Origin: Mycolicibacterium sediminis
GTDB taxonomy: Bacteria; Actinomycetota; Actinomycetes; Mycobacteriales; Mycobacteriaceae
Length of the DNA stretch: 64,000 bases
Assembly (NCBI RefSeq): GCF_010731735.1
Contig: NZ_AP022588.1
Location: 5,890,001 to 5,954,000 of the forward strand
Reading direction: 5' to 3'
How positions within the stretch are numbered: position 1 is the first letter of the stretch; the number at the start of each line of letters is the position of its first letter. The translations under genes and the position numbers were made by a program. The notes beneath the pieces are model-generated. The model was not told the origin of the DNA, searched no databases, and worked only from the letters and a program-made list of their open reading frames with translations. Below, piece by piece: positions 52,339 to 61,658 of the stretch.

Positions 52339-54847
52339 GTGAGCACCACTCCGCCGAGCCCGAGGAAGCGCGGGGAGCTGCGCGTCTACCTGGGTGCCGC
52401 GCCGGGCGTGGGCAAGACCTACGCCATGCTCGGCGAGGCGCACCGCAGGCTCGAGCGCGGCACCGACGTCGTCGCGGCCGTCGTGGAGACGCACGGCCGC
52501 GCCAAGACAGCCGAACGGCTCGACGGCATCGAGGTCATCCCGCCGCGCCAGGTGTCCTACCGCGGTAGGGAGTTCGGGGAACTCGACGTCGACGCCGTGC
52601 TGCGACGAGCGCCGCAGGTGGTGCTCGTCGACGAACTCGCCCACACCAACACCCCTGGCAGCCGAAACGCCAAGCGATGGCAGGACGTCGAGGAGCTGCT
52701 CGCCGCGGGGATCACGGTGGTCTCGACGGTCAACGTGCAGCACCTCGAGAGCCTCAACGACGTCGTCGCGCAGATCACCGGCATCGAGCAGCAGGAGACG
52801 GTGCCCGATGAGATCGTGCGCCACGCCGATCAGATCGAGTTGGTCGACATCACGCCGGAAGCGCTGCAGCGCAGACTGTCCCACGGCAACGTCTACGCGT
52901 CCGATCGCGTGGACGCCGCGCTGAGCAACTACTTCCGCCGCGGCAACCTGACCGCACTGCGGGAACTGGCGCTGCTGTGGTTGGCCGACCAGGTGGACGC
53001 CGCGCTCTCGAAGTACCGCGCGGACAACCGGATTACCGATACCTGGGAGGCACGCGAACGCGTCGTCGTCGCCGTCACCGGCGGCCCCGAGTCGGAGACG
53101 TTGGTGCGGCGCGCCTTTCGCATCGCGTCGAAGTCCAGCGCGGAGTTGATGGTGGTGCACGTCGTCCGCGGCGACGGGCTGACCGGGGTGTCGGCGGGCC
53201 AGATGGGCGGCGTCCGCGAGGTGGCCACCAGCCTCGGCGCCACGCTGCACACCGTGGTGGGCGACGACGTGTCGACGGCGCTCCTCGACTTCGCCCGCGA
53301 GCGCAACGCCACTCAGCTGGTCCTCGGCATCAGTCGCCGGTCCCGGTGGGCGCGGATCCTCGACGAGGGCATCGGCGCCGCGACCGTCCGCGAGTCCGGG
53401 AAGATCGACGTCCACATGGTCACGCACGGTGAGGTCAACTCCGGCTGGTCGTGGTCGGCTCTCAGTGCGCGGCAACGACATCTGACCTCGTGGCTTGCCG
53501 CCCTGGTCGTACCATCGACCATCTGCGCGATCGCCGTGCTGCTGGTCGACCGCTTCCTCGGCATCGGCGGGGAGCGCGCTGTTCTTCGTCGGCGTGCTCA
53601 TCGTGGCGCTGCTCGGCGGTGTCGCACCCGCCGCCCTGTCGGCGGTGTTCTCCGGTCTGCTGCTGAACTACTTCCTCGTCGAACCCCGCTACACGTTCAC
53701 GATCTCGGCACCCGACAGCGCGGTCACGATCGTCGTCCTGCTCGCCGTCGCGGTCGCGGTGGCCGTGCTGGTCGACGGCGCCGCCAGCCGCACGCGGGAG
53801 GCCCGACAGGCGTCCCGGGAGGCCGAGTTGCTCGCCCTGTTCGCGGGTTCCGTACTCCGCGGCGCCGACCTGCCCGGCCTCCTCGAGCGCGTCCGGGAGA
53901 CGTACTCGCAGCGCGCGGTCAGCCTCGTTCGCGAGCCTGGCGGGGTGGTGGCGTGCGTGGGCGAACAGCCATGCGTGGACGCCGATTCCGCCGACACCGC
54001 GATCGAGGTGGGTGACGACGAGTTCTGGCTGCTGCTGTCCGGCAGGAGCCTGCCCGCCCGCGACCGCCGCGTCCTGGGCGCCGTGGCCAGGCAGGCCGCC
54101 GGGCTGGTGCGGCAGCGGGAACTCACCGAGGAGGCCGGCCGCGCGCAGGCGATCGCCAGCGCCGACGAGCTGCGCCGCTCCTTGCTCTCGGCGGTCAGTC
54201 ACGACCTACGCACCCCGCTCGCCGGTGCCAAGGCGGCGGTCTCCAGCCTGCGGGCCGACGACGTCGGCTTCTCCCCCGAGGACACCGCCGAACTGCTGGC
54301 GACGGTGGAGGAGTCGATCGACCAGCTGACCGGCCTGGTGGGCAACCTGCTCGACTCGTCGCGGCTCGCCGCGGGCGTCGTCCGGCCCGAGCTGCGCGCC
54401 GTGTACCTCGACGAGGCCGTGCACCGCGCCATCGTCGGGATACCCCGCGGCACGACCGGACTGGACCGGATCAAGGTCGACGTGGGCGACACCGCCGTGC
54501 TGGCCGACCTCGGACTGCTCGAGCGGGTACTGGTCAACGTCATCGACAACGCGCTGCGGTACGCGCCGGACGGGCTGGTGCGCGTCAACGCGGGCCGCGT
54601 CGGCGACCGCACCCTCGTCAACGTCGTCGACGAGGGGCCAGGCGTCGCACGGGGCGCCGAAGCCGGCCTCTTCGCCCCGTTCCAGCGACTCGGCGACCAC
54701 GACAACACCACCGGCGTCGGCCTGGGCCTGTCGGTGGCGCGGGGCTTCGTCGAGGCGATGGGCGGCACGATCACCGCCACCGACACCCCCGGCGGTGGAC
54801 TCACCGTCGTCCTCGACCTCGCCGCCGCGACGGAGGATCGGCCGTGA
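52339..54847 (+). pseudogene. kdpD: KdpD sensor kinase, frameshifted
   Basis: The N-terminal part (GTG start) reads through the KdpD domain with Walker A (GAAPGVGKTYAML) and the USP domain to the first membrane helix (LLVDRFLGIGGE). At 53572-53575 the frame breaks: continuing KdpD sequence (SALFFVGVLIVALLGG) needs the next frame, as if GAGAGC lost AG. The second part holds the remaining helices, H-box AVSHDLRTPL and ATPase (NVIDNALRYAPDG). Alone, neither half would be a K+ sensor. All other kdp genes are intact, so an error in sequencing is as likely as a mutation. GTG 52291 is an alternative start. Confidence 0.88.
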
Positions 54848-55524
54848 CCCGGGTGCTGGTGATCGACGACGAGCCGCAGATCCTGCGCGCGCTGCGGATC
54901 AACCTGTCGGTGCGCGGCTACGACGTCGTCACCGCCGCCACCGGCGCCCAGGCGCTACACGCGGCCGCCGAACACAAGCCCGACGTCGTCATCCTCGACC
55001 TCGGTCTGCCCGACATGTCCGGCATCGAGGTCCTCGCGGGGCTGCGCGGATGGCTGACCGCGCCCGTGATCGTGCTCTCGGCGCGCACCGACTCCTCGGA
55101 CAAGGTCGAGGCGCTCGACGCCGGGGCCGACGACTACGTGACCAAGCCCTTCGGCATGGACGAGTTCCTGGCGCGGTTGCGCGCCGCTGCCCGACGGGCG
55201 GCCACGTCGGCCGAGACCGACGAGCCCGTCGTCGAGACCGCCTCCTTCACCGTCGACCTGGCGGCGAAGAAGGTCACCAAGCACGGCGCCGACGTCCACC
55301 TCACGCCCACGGAGTGGGGCATGTTGGAGATGCTGGTGCGCCACCGCGGCAAGCTCGTCGGCCGCGACGAACTGCTCAAGGAGGTGTGGGGACCCGCGTA
55401 CGCGAAGGAGACCCACTACCTGCGGGTGTACCTCGCGCAGCTGCGCCGCAAGCTGGAGGACGACCCGTCCCATCCCCGGCACCTGCTGACCGAGGCCGGC
55501 ATGGGGTACCGCTTCCAGATCTGA
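54844..55524 (+). CDS. kdpE: KdpE response regulator
   Basis: 226 aa, OmpR type. Receiver with D52 (VVILDLGLPDMSG) and K in DDYVTKPF; winged HTH with LTPTEWGMLEMLVRH and THYLRVYLAQLRRKLE. ATGA overlap with kdpD. It turns on kdpFABC when K+ is low. Confidence 0.96.
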   Translation: MTRVLVIDDEPQILRALRINLSVRGYDVVTAATGAQALHAAAEHKPDVVILDLGLPDMSGIEVLAGLRGWLTAPVIVLSARTDSSDKVEALDAGADDYVTKPFGMDEFLARLRAAARRAATSAETDEPVVETASFTVDLAAKKVTKHGADVHLTPTEWGMLEMLVRHRGKLVGRDELLKEVWGPAYAKETHYLRVYLAQLRRKLEDDPSHPRHLLTEAGMGYRFQI

Positions 55525-55530
55525 GCGAGT

Positions 55531-56127
55531 TCAGGTCATCAGGCGTCGCGCCACGGCGACCAGCGGCCCGTGCAGGTCGAGGACCGCCTGCGGGTCGTCG
55601 TCGACCACGGCGCTGGTGACCAGCGTCGAGATCGCCGCCACCAGCGCCCGGCACGCGAACCGGTCCTCGTCCGACGTCGCGCCAAAGATCACGGCAACGC
55701 CGTCGACGAACTGCCGTTGCATCTCTCCGCGCTTCGCGATTGCCTCCGGGCCCGCCGCGTACACGCCCACCAGGTACAGCCGGGCAATGCCCGGCTTCGC
55801 CGCCATCACCGTCAGGTAGTCGCGGAGCAACGTGGTGAAACGATCGATCGGCGATCCGCTCGACGCCCTGTCCAGCAGGGCCGCGATCACGCCACCCTGC
55901 CGCTGCGAGTACGCAGCGAGGAAGCAGTCCTGCTTCGAGTCGAACAGCTGGTAGAAGGTCTGCCGGGACACGCCGGCGACCTTCAGCACGTCGGCGACAC
56001 TGGTGTCGACGTAGCCCTTCGCTGACATCACGGTCTCCACGGCACCAAGGATCCGGTCCCGCTGGTGTACCCGTACCTCGTCGCGACTCAGCTGGTGGCG
56101 ACCTGGTCGAAGTCTGTTGCTGTCCAT
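55531..56127 (-). CDS. TetR-family regulator
   Basis: 198 aa. N-terminal HTH: AVETVMSAKGYVDTSVADVLKVAGVSRQTFYQLFDSKQDCFLAAY; the rest is the helical ligand domain. Convergent with kdpE, downstream of the hydrolase gene on the same strand. An operator-like repeat at 56250 lies 120 bp before the start. Confidence 0.92.
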   Translation of the reverse strand: MDSNRLRPGRHQLSRDEVRVHQRDRILGAVETVMSAKGYVDTSVADVLKVAGVSRQTFYQLFDSKQDCFLAAYSQRQGGVIAALLDRASSGSPIDRFTTLLRDYLTVMAAKPGIARLYLVGVYAAGPEAIAKRGEMQRQFVDGVAVIFGATSDEDRFACRALVAAISTLVTSAVVDDDPQAVLDLHGPLVAVARRLMT

Positions 56128-56416
56128 GCCTAACCCGTAGGTGTGAGCGAACCGATCTCGAACTCAACCGACGATGATAGGCCGGATTCCGCGGGGCGGG
56201 GCCCATCTCGCCAAGAGATCCGTGCGATTGCCGCACCGAATTGCCATTCATAGACAAGTTTGTTTCTATTGACGATAGGCGATGACGTTGCAGGTCAACG
56301 CGGCGAGTTGGAACCACGCCGCCGTCATCGTCGCTCGACGTGCGCAGGCAACGCCATCGGGCGCTGCGTTCGGGCGGGTCCAGCAGAGGGGACTGGATCC
56401 GCCCCAACCGCGGCCT
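56128..56416. promoter_or_regulatory. TetR promoter region with operator-like repeat
   Basis: ATAGACAAGTTTGTTTCTAT at 56250-56269 is an imperfect 20-bp palindrome (ATAGA...TCTAT, CAA...TTG), the size TetR dimers bind. The rest of this 290-bp gap shows no gene. Confidence 0.5.
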
Positions 56417-57316
56417 CTAGTTCGGCGCCGACTGGGTCTCGGCGGCCAACGCGACCAGCTTCGCCCGCACCAGGTCGGGCCGCTCGTCGGTGATGAAGTG
56501 TCCCCCGTCGACGGCCTCGAACGTGTAGTCGTCCGCGTTCGCGGTCTCAGCGGCCGCCATCGACGGATGAATCGCGGTGTCCGACAGCCCGAACAGCGCT
56601 CGGATCGGCACCGTCGCGCGTCGCGTCTCGGGATGCCTTGCGCCCGAAGGCAGTTCGCGCAACAGGAACGTTCGGTAGGTGTCGCGTGCGGTGCGGGCCA
56701 CCACCGGATCGCGGAACCGTTCGGTGTAGGTGCGGACGACGTCGGTGGGCATGCCCTTGGCCGCCGTACCGAACACCAGCTTCTCCAGGTAGTTGGTGCG
56801 CCGCTGCAGTGGCACGCCGATCGACGCGACGAACGGCTGGTACAGCAGGAAGCGCCACAGGTGCGGCGCAGCCGAGCGGGTCGTCTGCCACGGATGGGCG
56901 ATGTTCAGGGCGAGGTACCCGTCGACCCGATCGGGCGCGGCGAGCGTGACCAGGTGCCCGACGTACCCGCCCCAGTCGTGGCCGACGAGCAGGAAGTGGT
57001 CGATGCCGAGGGCGTCGGCCAGTCCCAGCACGTCGGCGGCGACCTCCTCCTTCACCCACCGGTGCGGAGCAGGCCCCGACCACCCGTATCCGGGCAGGTC
57101 GGGCGCGATGATGCGCAGTCCTGCGGGCGGATCGGCGAGGAGATCCCGGTACGCCCAGTGGTGCTGCGGCCAGCCGTGCAGCGCGATGACCGGCCGCCCG
57201 TCCACGGGCCCCGACTCGGTGACGTGGAACCGCACGCCGCGGGCGTCGACTAACGATCGCCGCACCCCCGGGATGGGCGGCGGTCCGGCGCTGTTGGACG
57301 TCGTGTCAATAGCCAT
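56417..57316 (-). CDS. Alpha/beta hydrolase, epoxide hydrolase-like
   Basis: 299 aa. HGWPQHHWAYRD (oxyanion HGxP), nucleophile Asp in GHDWGGYVG, catalytic His in DGGHFITDERPD. Asp as nucleophile with HGxP fits epoxide hydrolases. Substrate not deducible. The TetR gene downstream may control it. Confidence 0.88.
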   Translation of the reverse strand: MAIDTTSNSAGPPPIPGVRRSLVDARGVRFHVTESGPVDGRPVIALHGWPQHHWAYRDLLADPPAGLRIIAPDLPGYGWSGPAPHRWVKEEVAADVLGLADALGIDHFLLVGHDWGGYVGHLVTLAAPDRVDGYLALNIAHPWQTTRSAAPHLWRFLLYQPFVASIGVPLQRRTNYLEKLVFGTAAKGMPTDVVRTYTERFRDPVVARTARDTYRTFLLRELPSGARHPETRRATVPIRALFGLSDTAIHPSMAAAETANADDYTFEAVDGGHFITDERPDLVRAKLVALAAETQSAPN

Positions 57317-57399
57317 GCAGGGACTATAGAAGACCGTCCAACCGCGCCAAAAGCCGCTGAACGCTCGGACGGGACGACCGATCGCGCTACGGTGCCGGT

Positions 57400-59280
57400 A
57401 TGGCCGGAACCACTACGTACGGAGAAGTATTCGCCGCCAGCATCTCCGATCCCGCGGCGTTCTGGGCCGACGCGGCGCGAGAGGTGACGTGGACCCGCGC
57501 CCCCGAGCGCATCCTCGACGACTCCAACCCGCCCTTCTACCGGTGGTTCCCGGACGCCGAACTCAACACCTGCGCCAACGCGCTCGATCGCCACGTCGAC
57601 GGTGGTCGCGGCGACCAGGCCGCGCTCATCTACGACTCACCCGTCACGGGCACCACGCGCACCTACACCTATCGCGAACTCCTGGACCAGACCGCGCGAT
57701 TCGCCGGCGTCCTCCGCGGACTCGGAGTGACCAAGGGCGACCGGGTCGTCATCTACATGCCGATGATCCCCGAAGCGGTCATCGCGATGCTCGCGTGCGC
57801 CCGCCTGGGCGCCGTGCACTCCGTGGTCTTCGGCGGATTCGCCGCCCACGAACTGGCCGCCCGGATCGACGATGCCCGACCGGCCGTCGTCGTCTCGGCG
57901 TCGTGCGGCATCGAACCCACCCGCACCATCGACTACAAGCCGATGCTCGACGCCGCACTCGACGGCGCCACGCACGTCACCCCGAAGTGCGTCGTCGTCC
58001 AACGCGACGGCCACCCCTGCACACTGGTCGACGGACGCGACGTCGACTGGCACGCGGCCATGGCGACCGCCCAGCACGTCGACCCCGTCCCGGTCGCCGC
58101 CACCGATCCGCTGTACGTGCTCTACACCTCCGGCACCACCGGCAAGCCCAAGGGCATCGTGCGCGACAACGGCGGCCACGCCGTCGCCCTGCTCTGGACG
58201 ATGCGGCACATCTACGACACCCAACCCGGCGACGTGTACTGGGCCGCCTCAGATGTCGGCTGGGTGGTCGGGCACTCCTACATCGTCTACGGCCCACTGC
58301 TGCTCGGCGCGACGACCGTGCTCTACGAGGGCAAGCCCGTCGGCACGCCCGACGCCGGCGCCTTCTGGCGGGTGGCCGCCGACTACGGCGTCAAGGCGCT
58401 ATTCACCGCTCCGACCGCGATGCGCGCCATCAAGAAGGACGACCCCGACGGCACCCACGTCGGCGCGTACGACCTGTCCGGACTGCGGTACCTCTTCCAG
58501 GCCGGCGAGCGACTCGATCCCGCGACCTACCACTGGGCGTCGGAGAAGCTCGGCGTCCCCGTGATCGACCACTGGTGGCAGACCGAGACCGGCTGGTCGA
58601 TCGCCGCGGACCCGATGGGCATCGAGCAGATGCCGGTGAAACCCGGTTCGGCGACCGTGCCGATGCCGGGCTACGACGTGCACGTCCTGCGTCCCGACGG
58701 CAGCGAGGCCGACCCCGGCGAGGAGGGCGCCATCTGCGTCCGGCTCCCGCTGCCGCCCGGCACACTGCCCACCCTGTGGGGCGACGACGACCGCTACGTC
58801 GCCTCGTACCTCTCCGCGTTCCCGGGTTACTACCTCTCGGGCGATGGCGGGTACGTCGACGAGGACGGCTACCTGTTCGTCATGGGCCGCACCGACGACG
58901 TCATCAACGTTGCGGGACATCGTCTTTCGACCGGCGCGATCGAGGCGGTGCTCGGCACTCATCCCTCGGTCGCCGAGTGCGCGGTGATCGGGGTGGCCGA
59001 CGACATCAAGGGCCAGGTGCCGCGGGGCTTCGTGGTGCTCAAGGCCGGCGCAACGGGCGAAGGACTCGTCGACGAGCTGGTCGCCGCCGTCCGGGAGAAC
59101 ATCGGCGCGGTCGCAAGCCTCAAGCGGGTCGACGTGGTGGCGGCGCTGCCGAAGACGCGGTCCGGCAAGATCCTGCGCAAGACGATGCGCGGCATCGCCG
59201 ACGGGCGCGACGAACCGCTGCCCTCGACGATCGAGGACGCGGGCGTGATCGACGCCCTGCGCCCGACCCTCGTGTCCTGA
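57400..59280 (+). CDS. prpE: Propionyl-CoA synthetase PrpE
   Basis: 626 aa, adenylate-forming ACS family. YTSGTTGKPKGIVRDNGG (P-loop), WWQTETGW, YYLSGDGGYVDEDGYLFVMGRTDDVINVAGHRLS and the catalytic Lys in LPKTRSGKILRKTMR. IDYKPMLDAAL and RIDDARP are typical for PrpE rather than Acs. It makes propionyl-CoA (and perhaps acetyl-CoA) from the acid, CoA and ATP. Confidence 0.9.
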   Translation: MAGTTTYGEVFAASISDPAAFWADAAREVTWTRAPERILDDSNPPFYRWFPDAELNTCANALDRHVDGGRGDQAALIYDSPVTGTTRTYTYRELLDQTARFAGVLRGLGVTKGDRVVIYMPMIPEAVIAMLACARLGAVHSVVFGGFAAHELAARIDDARPAVVVSASCGIEPTRTIDYKPMLDAALDGATHVTPKCVVVQRDGHPCTLVDGRDVDWHAAMATAQHVDPVPVAATDPLYVLYTSGTTGKPKGIVRDNGGHAVALLWTMRHIYDTQPGDVYWAASDVGWVVGHSYIVYGPLLLGATTVLYEGKPVGTPDAGAFWRVAADYGVKALFTAPTAMRAIKKDDPDGTHVGAYDLSGLRYLFQAGERLDPATYHWASEKLGVPVIDHWWQTETGWSIAADPMGIEQMPVKPGSATVPMPGYDVHVLRPDGSEADPGEEGAICVRLPLPPGTLPTLWGDDDRYVASYLSAFPGYYLSGDGGYVDEDGYLFVMGRTDDVINVAGHRLSTGAIEAVLGTHPSVAECAVIGVADDIKGQVPRGFVVLKAGATGEGLVDELVAAVRENIGAVASLKRVDVVAALPKTRSGKILRKTMRGIADGRDEPLPSTIEDAGVIDALRPTLVS

Positions 59281-59375
59281 CGGCACGATGTGGTCTCGGG
59301 GGGTTCACGCTCGGCCCGAGTCGAACTATCGTGAAGTAGTCATATCGTGATACGTCGATGTCGAGGAGACGCAAC

Positions 59376-59477
59376 ATGCGCGTAGTTCAGGTCAAGGGTG
59401 CGTGCAACTGTCGTTGTAATGCGTGCGACGGCGGCCACCACTGCAACAACCCGCCCAACTGCAACGCCAAGAAGTAG
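59376..59477 (+). CDS. 33-aa Cys-rich peptide, metallothionein-like
   Basis: A GAGGAG site 7 nt before ATG. Six Cys and two His in 33 residues: C10, C12, C14, C17 as CNCRCNAC, HHC at 21-23 and C29 (PNCNAKK end). The CxCxCxxC pattern is that of small metallothioneins or zinc/copper chelating peptides. It differs from M. tuberculosis MymT in sequence and length. It sits alone between prpE and the convergent ppx2. Real expression is unproved but site, codons and composition support it. Confidence 0.7.
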   Translation: MRVVQVKGACNCRCNACDGGHHCNNPPNCNAKK

Positions 59478-59495
59478 CGCCTCGGCGCCACCACG

Positions 59496-60446
59496 TCACG
59501 CAATGGACAGCGCGATGCCGTCCAGGATGTCGTGCTCGCTCACCACGAGTTCGGTGATGCCCGCACGACTGCGCAATTCCCGTGCCAGTTCCTCCACGAC
59601 GATGGCGCCGCCGCCGATCACGTCGACGCGGCCCTCGTGCATCGGGCCGAGCGCCGCACGCTGCCGGTAGGTCATCGCCACCAGGTCCTCGCACACGCGG
59701 AGCAGGTCGTCGAAGCCCACGCGGGACAGGTGGATCGCCGCGGGGTCGTACGTCGTCATGCCCTGAGCCAGCGCGGCGAGCGTCGTCATCGTGCCTGCCA
59801 CGCCGACCCACGTTCGCGCGCCCTCGACGGGGACCACGCGTAGCGCCTGCAGCAGACCGTCGCGCGCCACCGCCCGCGCCTCGGCGATCTCGTCGGCCGT
59901 GGGCGGGTCACTGTGCAGGCACCGCTCGCGCAGCCGGACACATCCGATGTTCGCCGAGAAGCTCGCCGTCACCTCCGCGGTGCCCGACGCGGTGCCGCCC
60001 ACCACCACCTCCGTCGACCCGCCACCGAGATCGACGACGACGAACGGGCCCAGGGCGTCGTCCAATTCGCCGACCGCGCCCCGGAAGGACAGCGCAGCCT
60101 CCTCGGTGCCGCTGATGACCTCGGCGACCGAGCCGGGCACCACCGACCCGAGCACCTCGGACGTCATCGCGAAGAACTCCTTGCGATTCCCGGCATCCCG
60201 GGCGGCGGACGTCGCCACCATCCGCACCCGGTGCACGTCGTGCTCGCGCATCAGTTCTGCGTAGTCGGTCAGCGCGGCGCGTGTCCGGCCCAAGGCCGCC
60301 GGCGCGAACTCACCGGTGGCGTCGACGCCCTCCCCGAGCCGCACGATCCGCATCTCGCGGTGGACGTCGTGCAGGCGACCGTCCTCGATGTCGGCGATCA
60401 GCAGACGGATCGAGTTGGTGCCGCAGTCCACCGCAGCCACTCTCAT
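59496..60446 (-). CDS. ppx2: Exopolyphosphatase/ppGpp phosphohydrolase Ppx2
   Basis: 316 aa, actin-like ATPase fold. VAAVDCGTNSIRLLIAD (phosphate loop 1), SGTEEAALSFRG, VVDLGGGSTEVVVG (loop 2) and GVAGTMTTLAAL. Matches the second Ppx/GppA of mycobacteria (Rv1026) by position after DUF501. AAGGGGAG site. It cuts polyphosphate or pppGpp. ATGA overlap with DUF501. Confidence 0.93.
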   Translation of the reverse strand: MRVAAVDCGTNSIRLLIADIEDGRLHDVHREMRIVRLGEGVDATGEFAPAALGRTRAALTDYAELMREHDVHRVRMVATSAARDAGNRKEFFAMTSEVLGSVVPGSVAEVISGTEEAALSFRGAVGELDDALGPFVVVDLGGGSTEVVVGGTASGTAEVTASFSANIGCVRLRERCLHSDPPTADEIAEARAVARDGLLQALRVVPVEGARTWVGVAGTMTTLAALAQGMTTYDPAAIHLSRVGFDDLLRVCEDLVAMTYRQRAALGPMHEGRVDVIGGGAIVVEELARELRSRAGITELVVSEHDILDGIALSIA

Positions 60447-60934
60447 GTCCAACTCCCCTTGTCCAGGATCCCGGCCATGGCCGGCTCGACGCTCAGTATC
60501 GCCAGCGCCTCGTCGCCGAAGGGGTTGAGTCCCGGCCCCTTTGCCAACGAGTGCGCGATCACCACGTGCAGGCACTTCACCCGGTCGGGCATGCCTCCGC
60601 CGGAGAAGGTGGTGCCCAGCGACTCGATGGCGTCGCGCTCGGCCAGGAACGACTCGTGTGCGCGACGGTAGGCCGCGGCGAGGTCCGGATCGGATTCCAG
60701 CCGTTCGGTCATGTCCCGCATCAGGCCGGACGACTCCAGCCGGCTCGCCGCCGCCGTCAGCGCGGGGTGGGTCAAATAGTAGAGCGTCGGGAACGGGGTG
60801 CCGTCGGGCAGCCTGGGCGACGTCTTCACCACGGCCGGTTCGCCGTTGGGGCAGCGGTAGGCGATGGCGAGGACCCCGCGGGGTTCGCGACCGAGTTGTC
60901 GCGCGACGGCCTCGAGGTCGGCGGGATCAACCAC
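60443..60934 (-). CDS. DUF501 protein (Rv1025-like)
   Basis: 163 aa from GTG. AIAYRCPNGEPAVVKTSPRLPDGTPFPTLYYLT, the DUF501 core, and the ending LHVVIAHSLAKGPGLNPFGDEAL. Soluble; role unknown. Overlaps both neighbours, so it is cotranslated with ftsB-like and ppx2. Confidence 0.9.
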   Translation of the reverse strand: MVDPADLEAVARQLGREPRGVLAIAYRCPNGEPAVVKTSPRLPDGTPFPTLYYLTHPALTAAASRLESSGLMRDMTERLESDPDLAAAYRRAHESFLAERDAIESLGTTFSGGGMPDRVKCLHVVIAHSLAKGPGLNPFGDEALAILSVEPAMAGILDKGSWT

Positions 60935-61649
60935 CGGGGACCGGGCCGGGAGGAGCGTCGGGGGCGGGTGGCGGCGGCACGGGAACGGGCAGCGGCGGTA
61001 CCGCGGTCGGGCCGTGCGGGGCGTCGGCGATCGTGTGCCACAGCGTCGTGTACCACGGCTGGCCGCTTGGGACGGCCGCCGGATCGGTCGCCGGGATCGC
61101 CTCCGGGCCCACCGGGTTGGGCAGCTGCACCTGATAGGGGATGTCGCCGGGCATCACGAACCCCAGCCGCTCGCGGGCCTGCGCCGCGATGTAGACGGGA
61201 TCGCCCAGCTTGACCTTCTGCTGCTCCAGATCGCTGATCTGCGAGCGCAGTTGGGCCTCGGCGGTGTTCAGCTGCTTCATCTCGGCGCGCTGGGAGAAGT
61301 ACGTGCGGACGGGGCCGGCGATGGTCAGCGTCAGCACGCAGACCACCGCAGCCAGGATCGCCGCGCGCCGGGCCGCCGACCCGAGCCGCTGCTCGGACTG
61401 CTGCTCGGCGGCCTCGGCGATGGACTGCCGGATCGGCTCGACCGCCGTGGACTCCGACGGCGGAGCCTCCTCGGCGTCGTCGGGTGCGGAGGGTTCCTTC
61501 GCGCGCGGTGGCGCGGCACGCAGTTCCCGACGCACCGGTGAGGCGCCACGGGGCCTGCCACCCCGCGCCGTCTCACCGGGCTTGCCTGCCTTGCCCGGGC
61601 GCGACGCCGGAGTGCGCCGCCTCGGGTCCGGCCGCTTCGGATCGGGCAT
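60927..61649 (-). CDS. ftsB: FtsB/DivIC-type septum protein
   Basis: 240 aa. Long basic/Pro-rich cytoplasmic N-terminus (1-105), one helix (AAILAAVVCVLTLTIAGPV), then a coiled coil (EMKQLNTAEAQLRSQISDLE) and ERLGFVMPGDIPYQV, the FtsB/DivIC signature. Pro-rich tail. Part of the FtsQLB complex in cell division (Rv1024). Confidence 0.92.
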   Translation of the reverse strand: MPDPKRPDPRRRTPASRPGKAGKPGETARGGRPRGASPVRRELRAAPPRAKEPSAPDDAEEAPPSESTAVEPIRQSIAEAAEQQSEQRLGSAARRAAILAAVVCVLTLTIAGPVRTYFSQRAEMKQLNTAEAQLRSQISDLEQQKVKLGDPVYIAAQARERLGFVMPGDIPYQVQLPNPVGPEAIPATDPAAVPSGQPWYTTLWHTIADAPHGPTAVPPLPVPVPPPPAPDAPPGPVPGG

Positions 61650-61658
61650 GGATGAAAG

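Noticed and set aside
53495..54847. Separate histidine kinase gene starting inside kdpD
   Set aside because: The sequence continues KdpD exactly where the first part stops; its first 24 residues are out-of-frame translation of KdpD. It is the second half of a frameshifted gene.
59376..59477. Cys-rich peptide as MymT
   Set aside because: Length (33 versus about 53 aa), Cys arrangement and location do not match M. tuberculosis MymT; described as metallothionein-like only.
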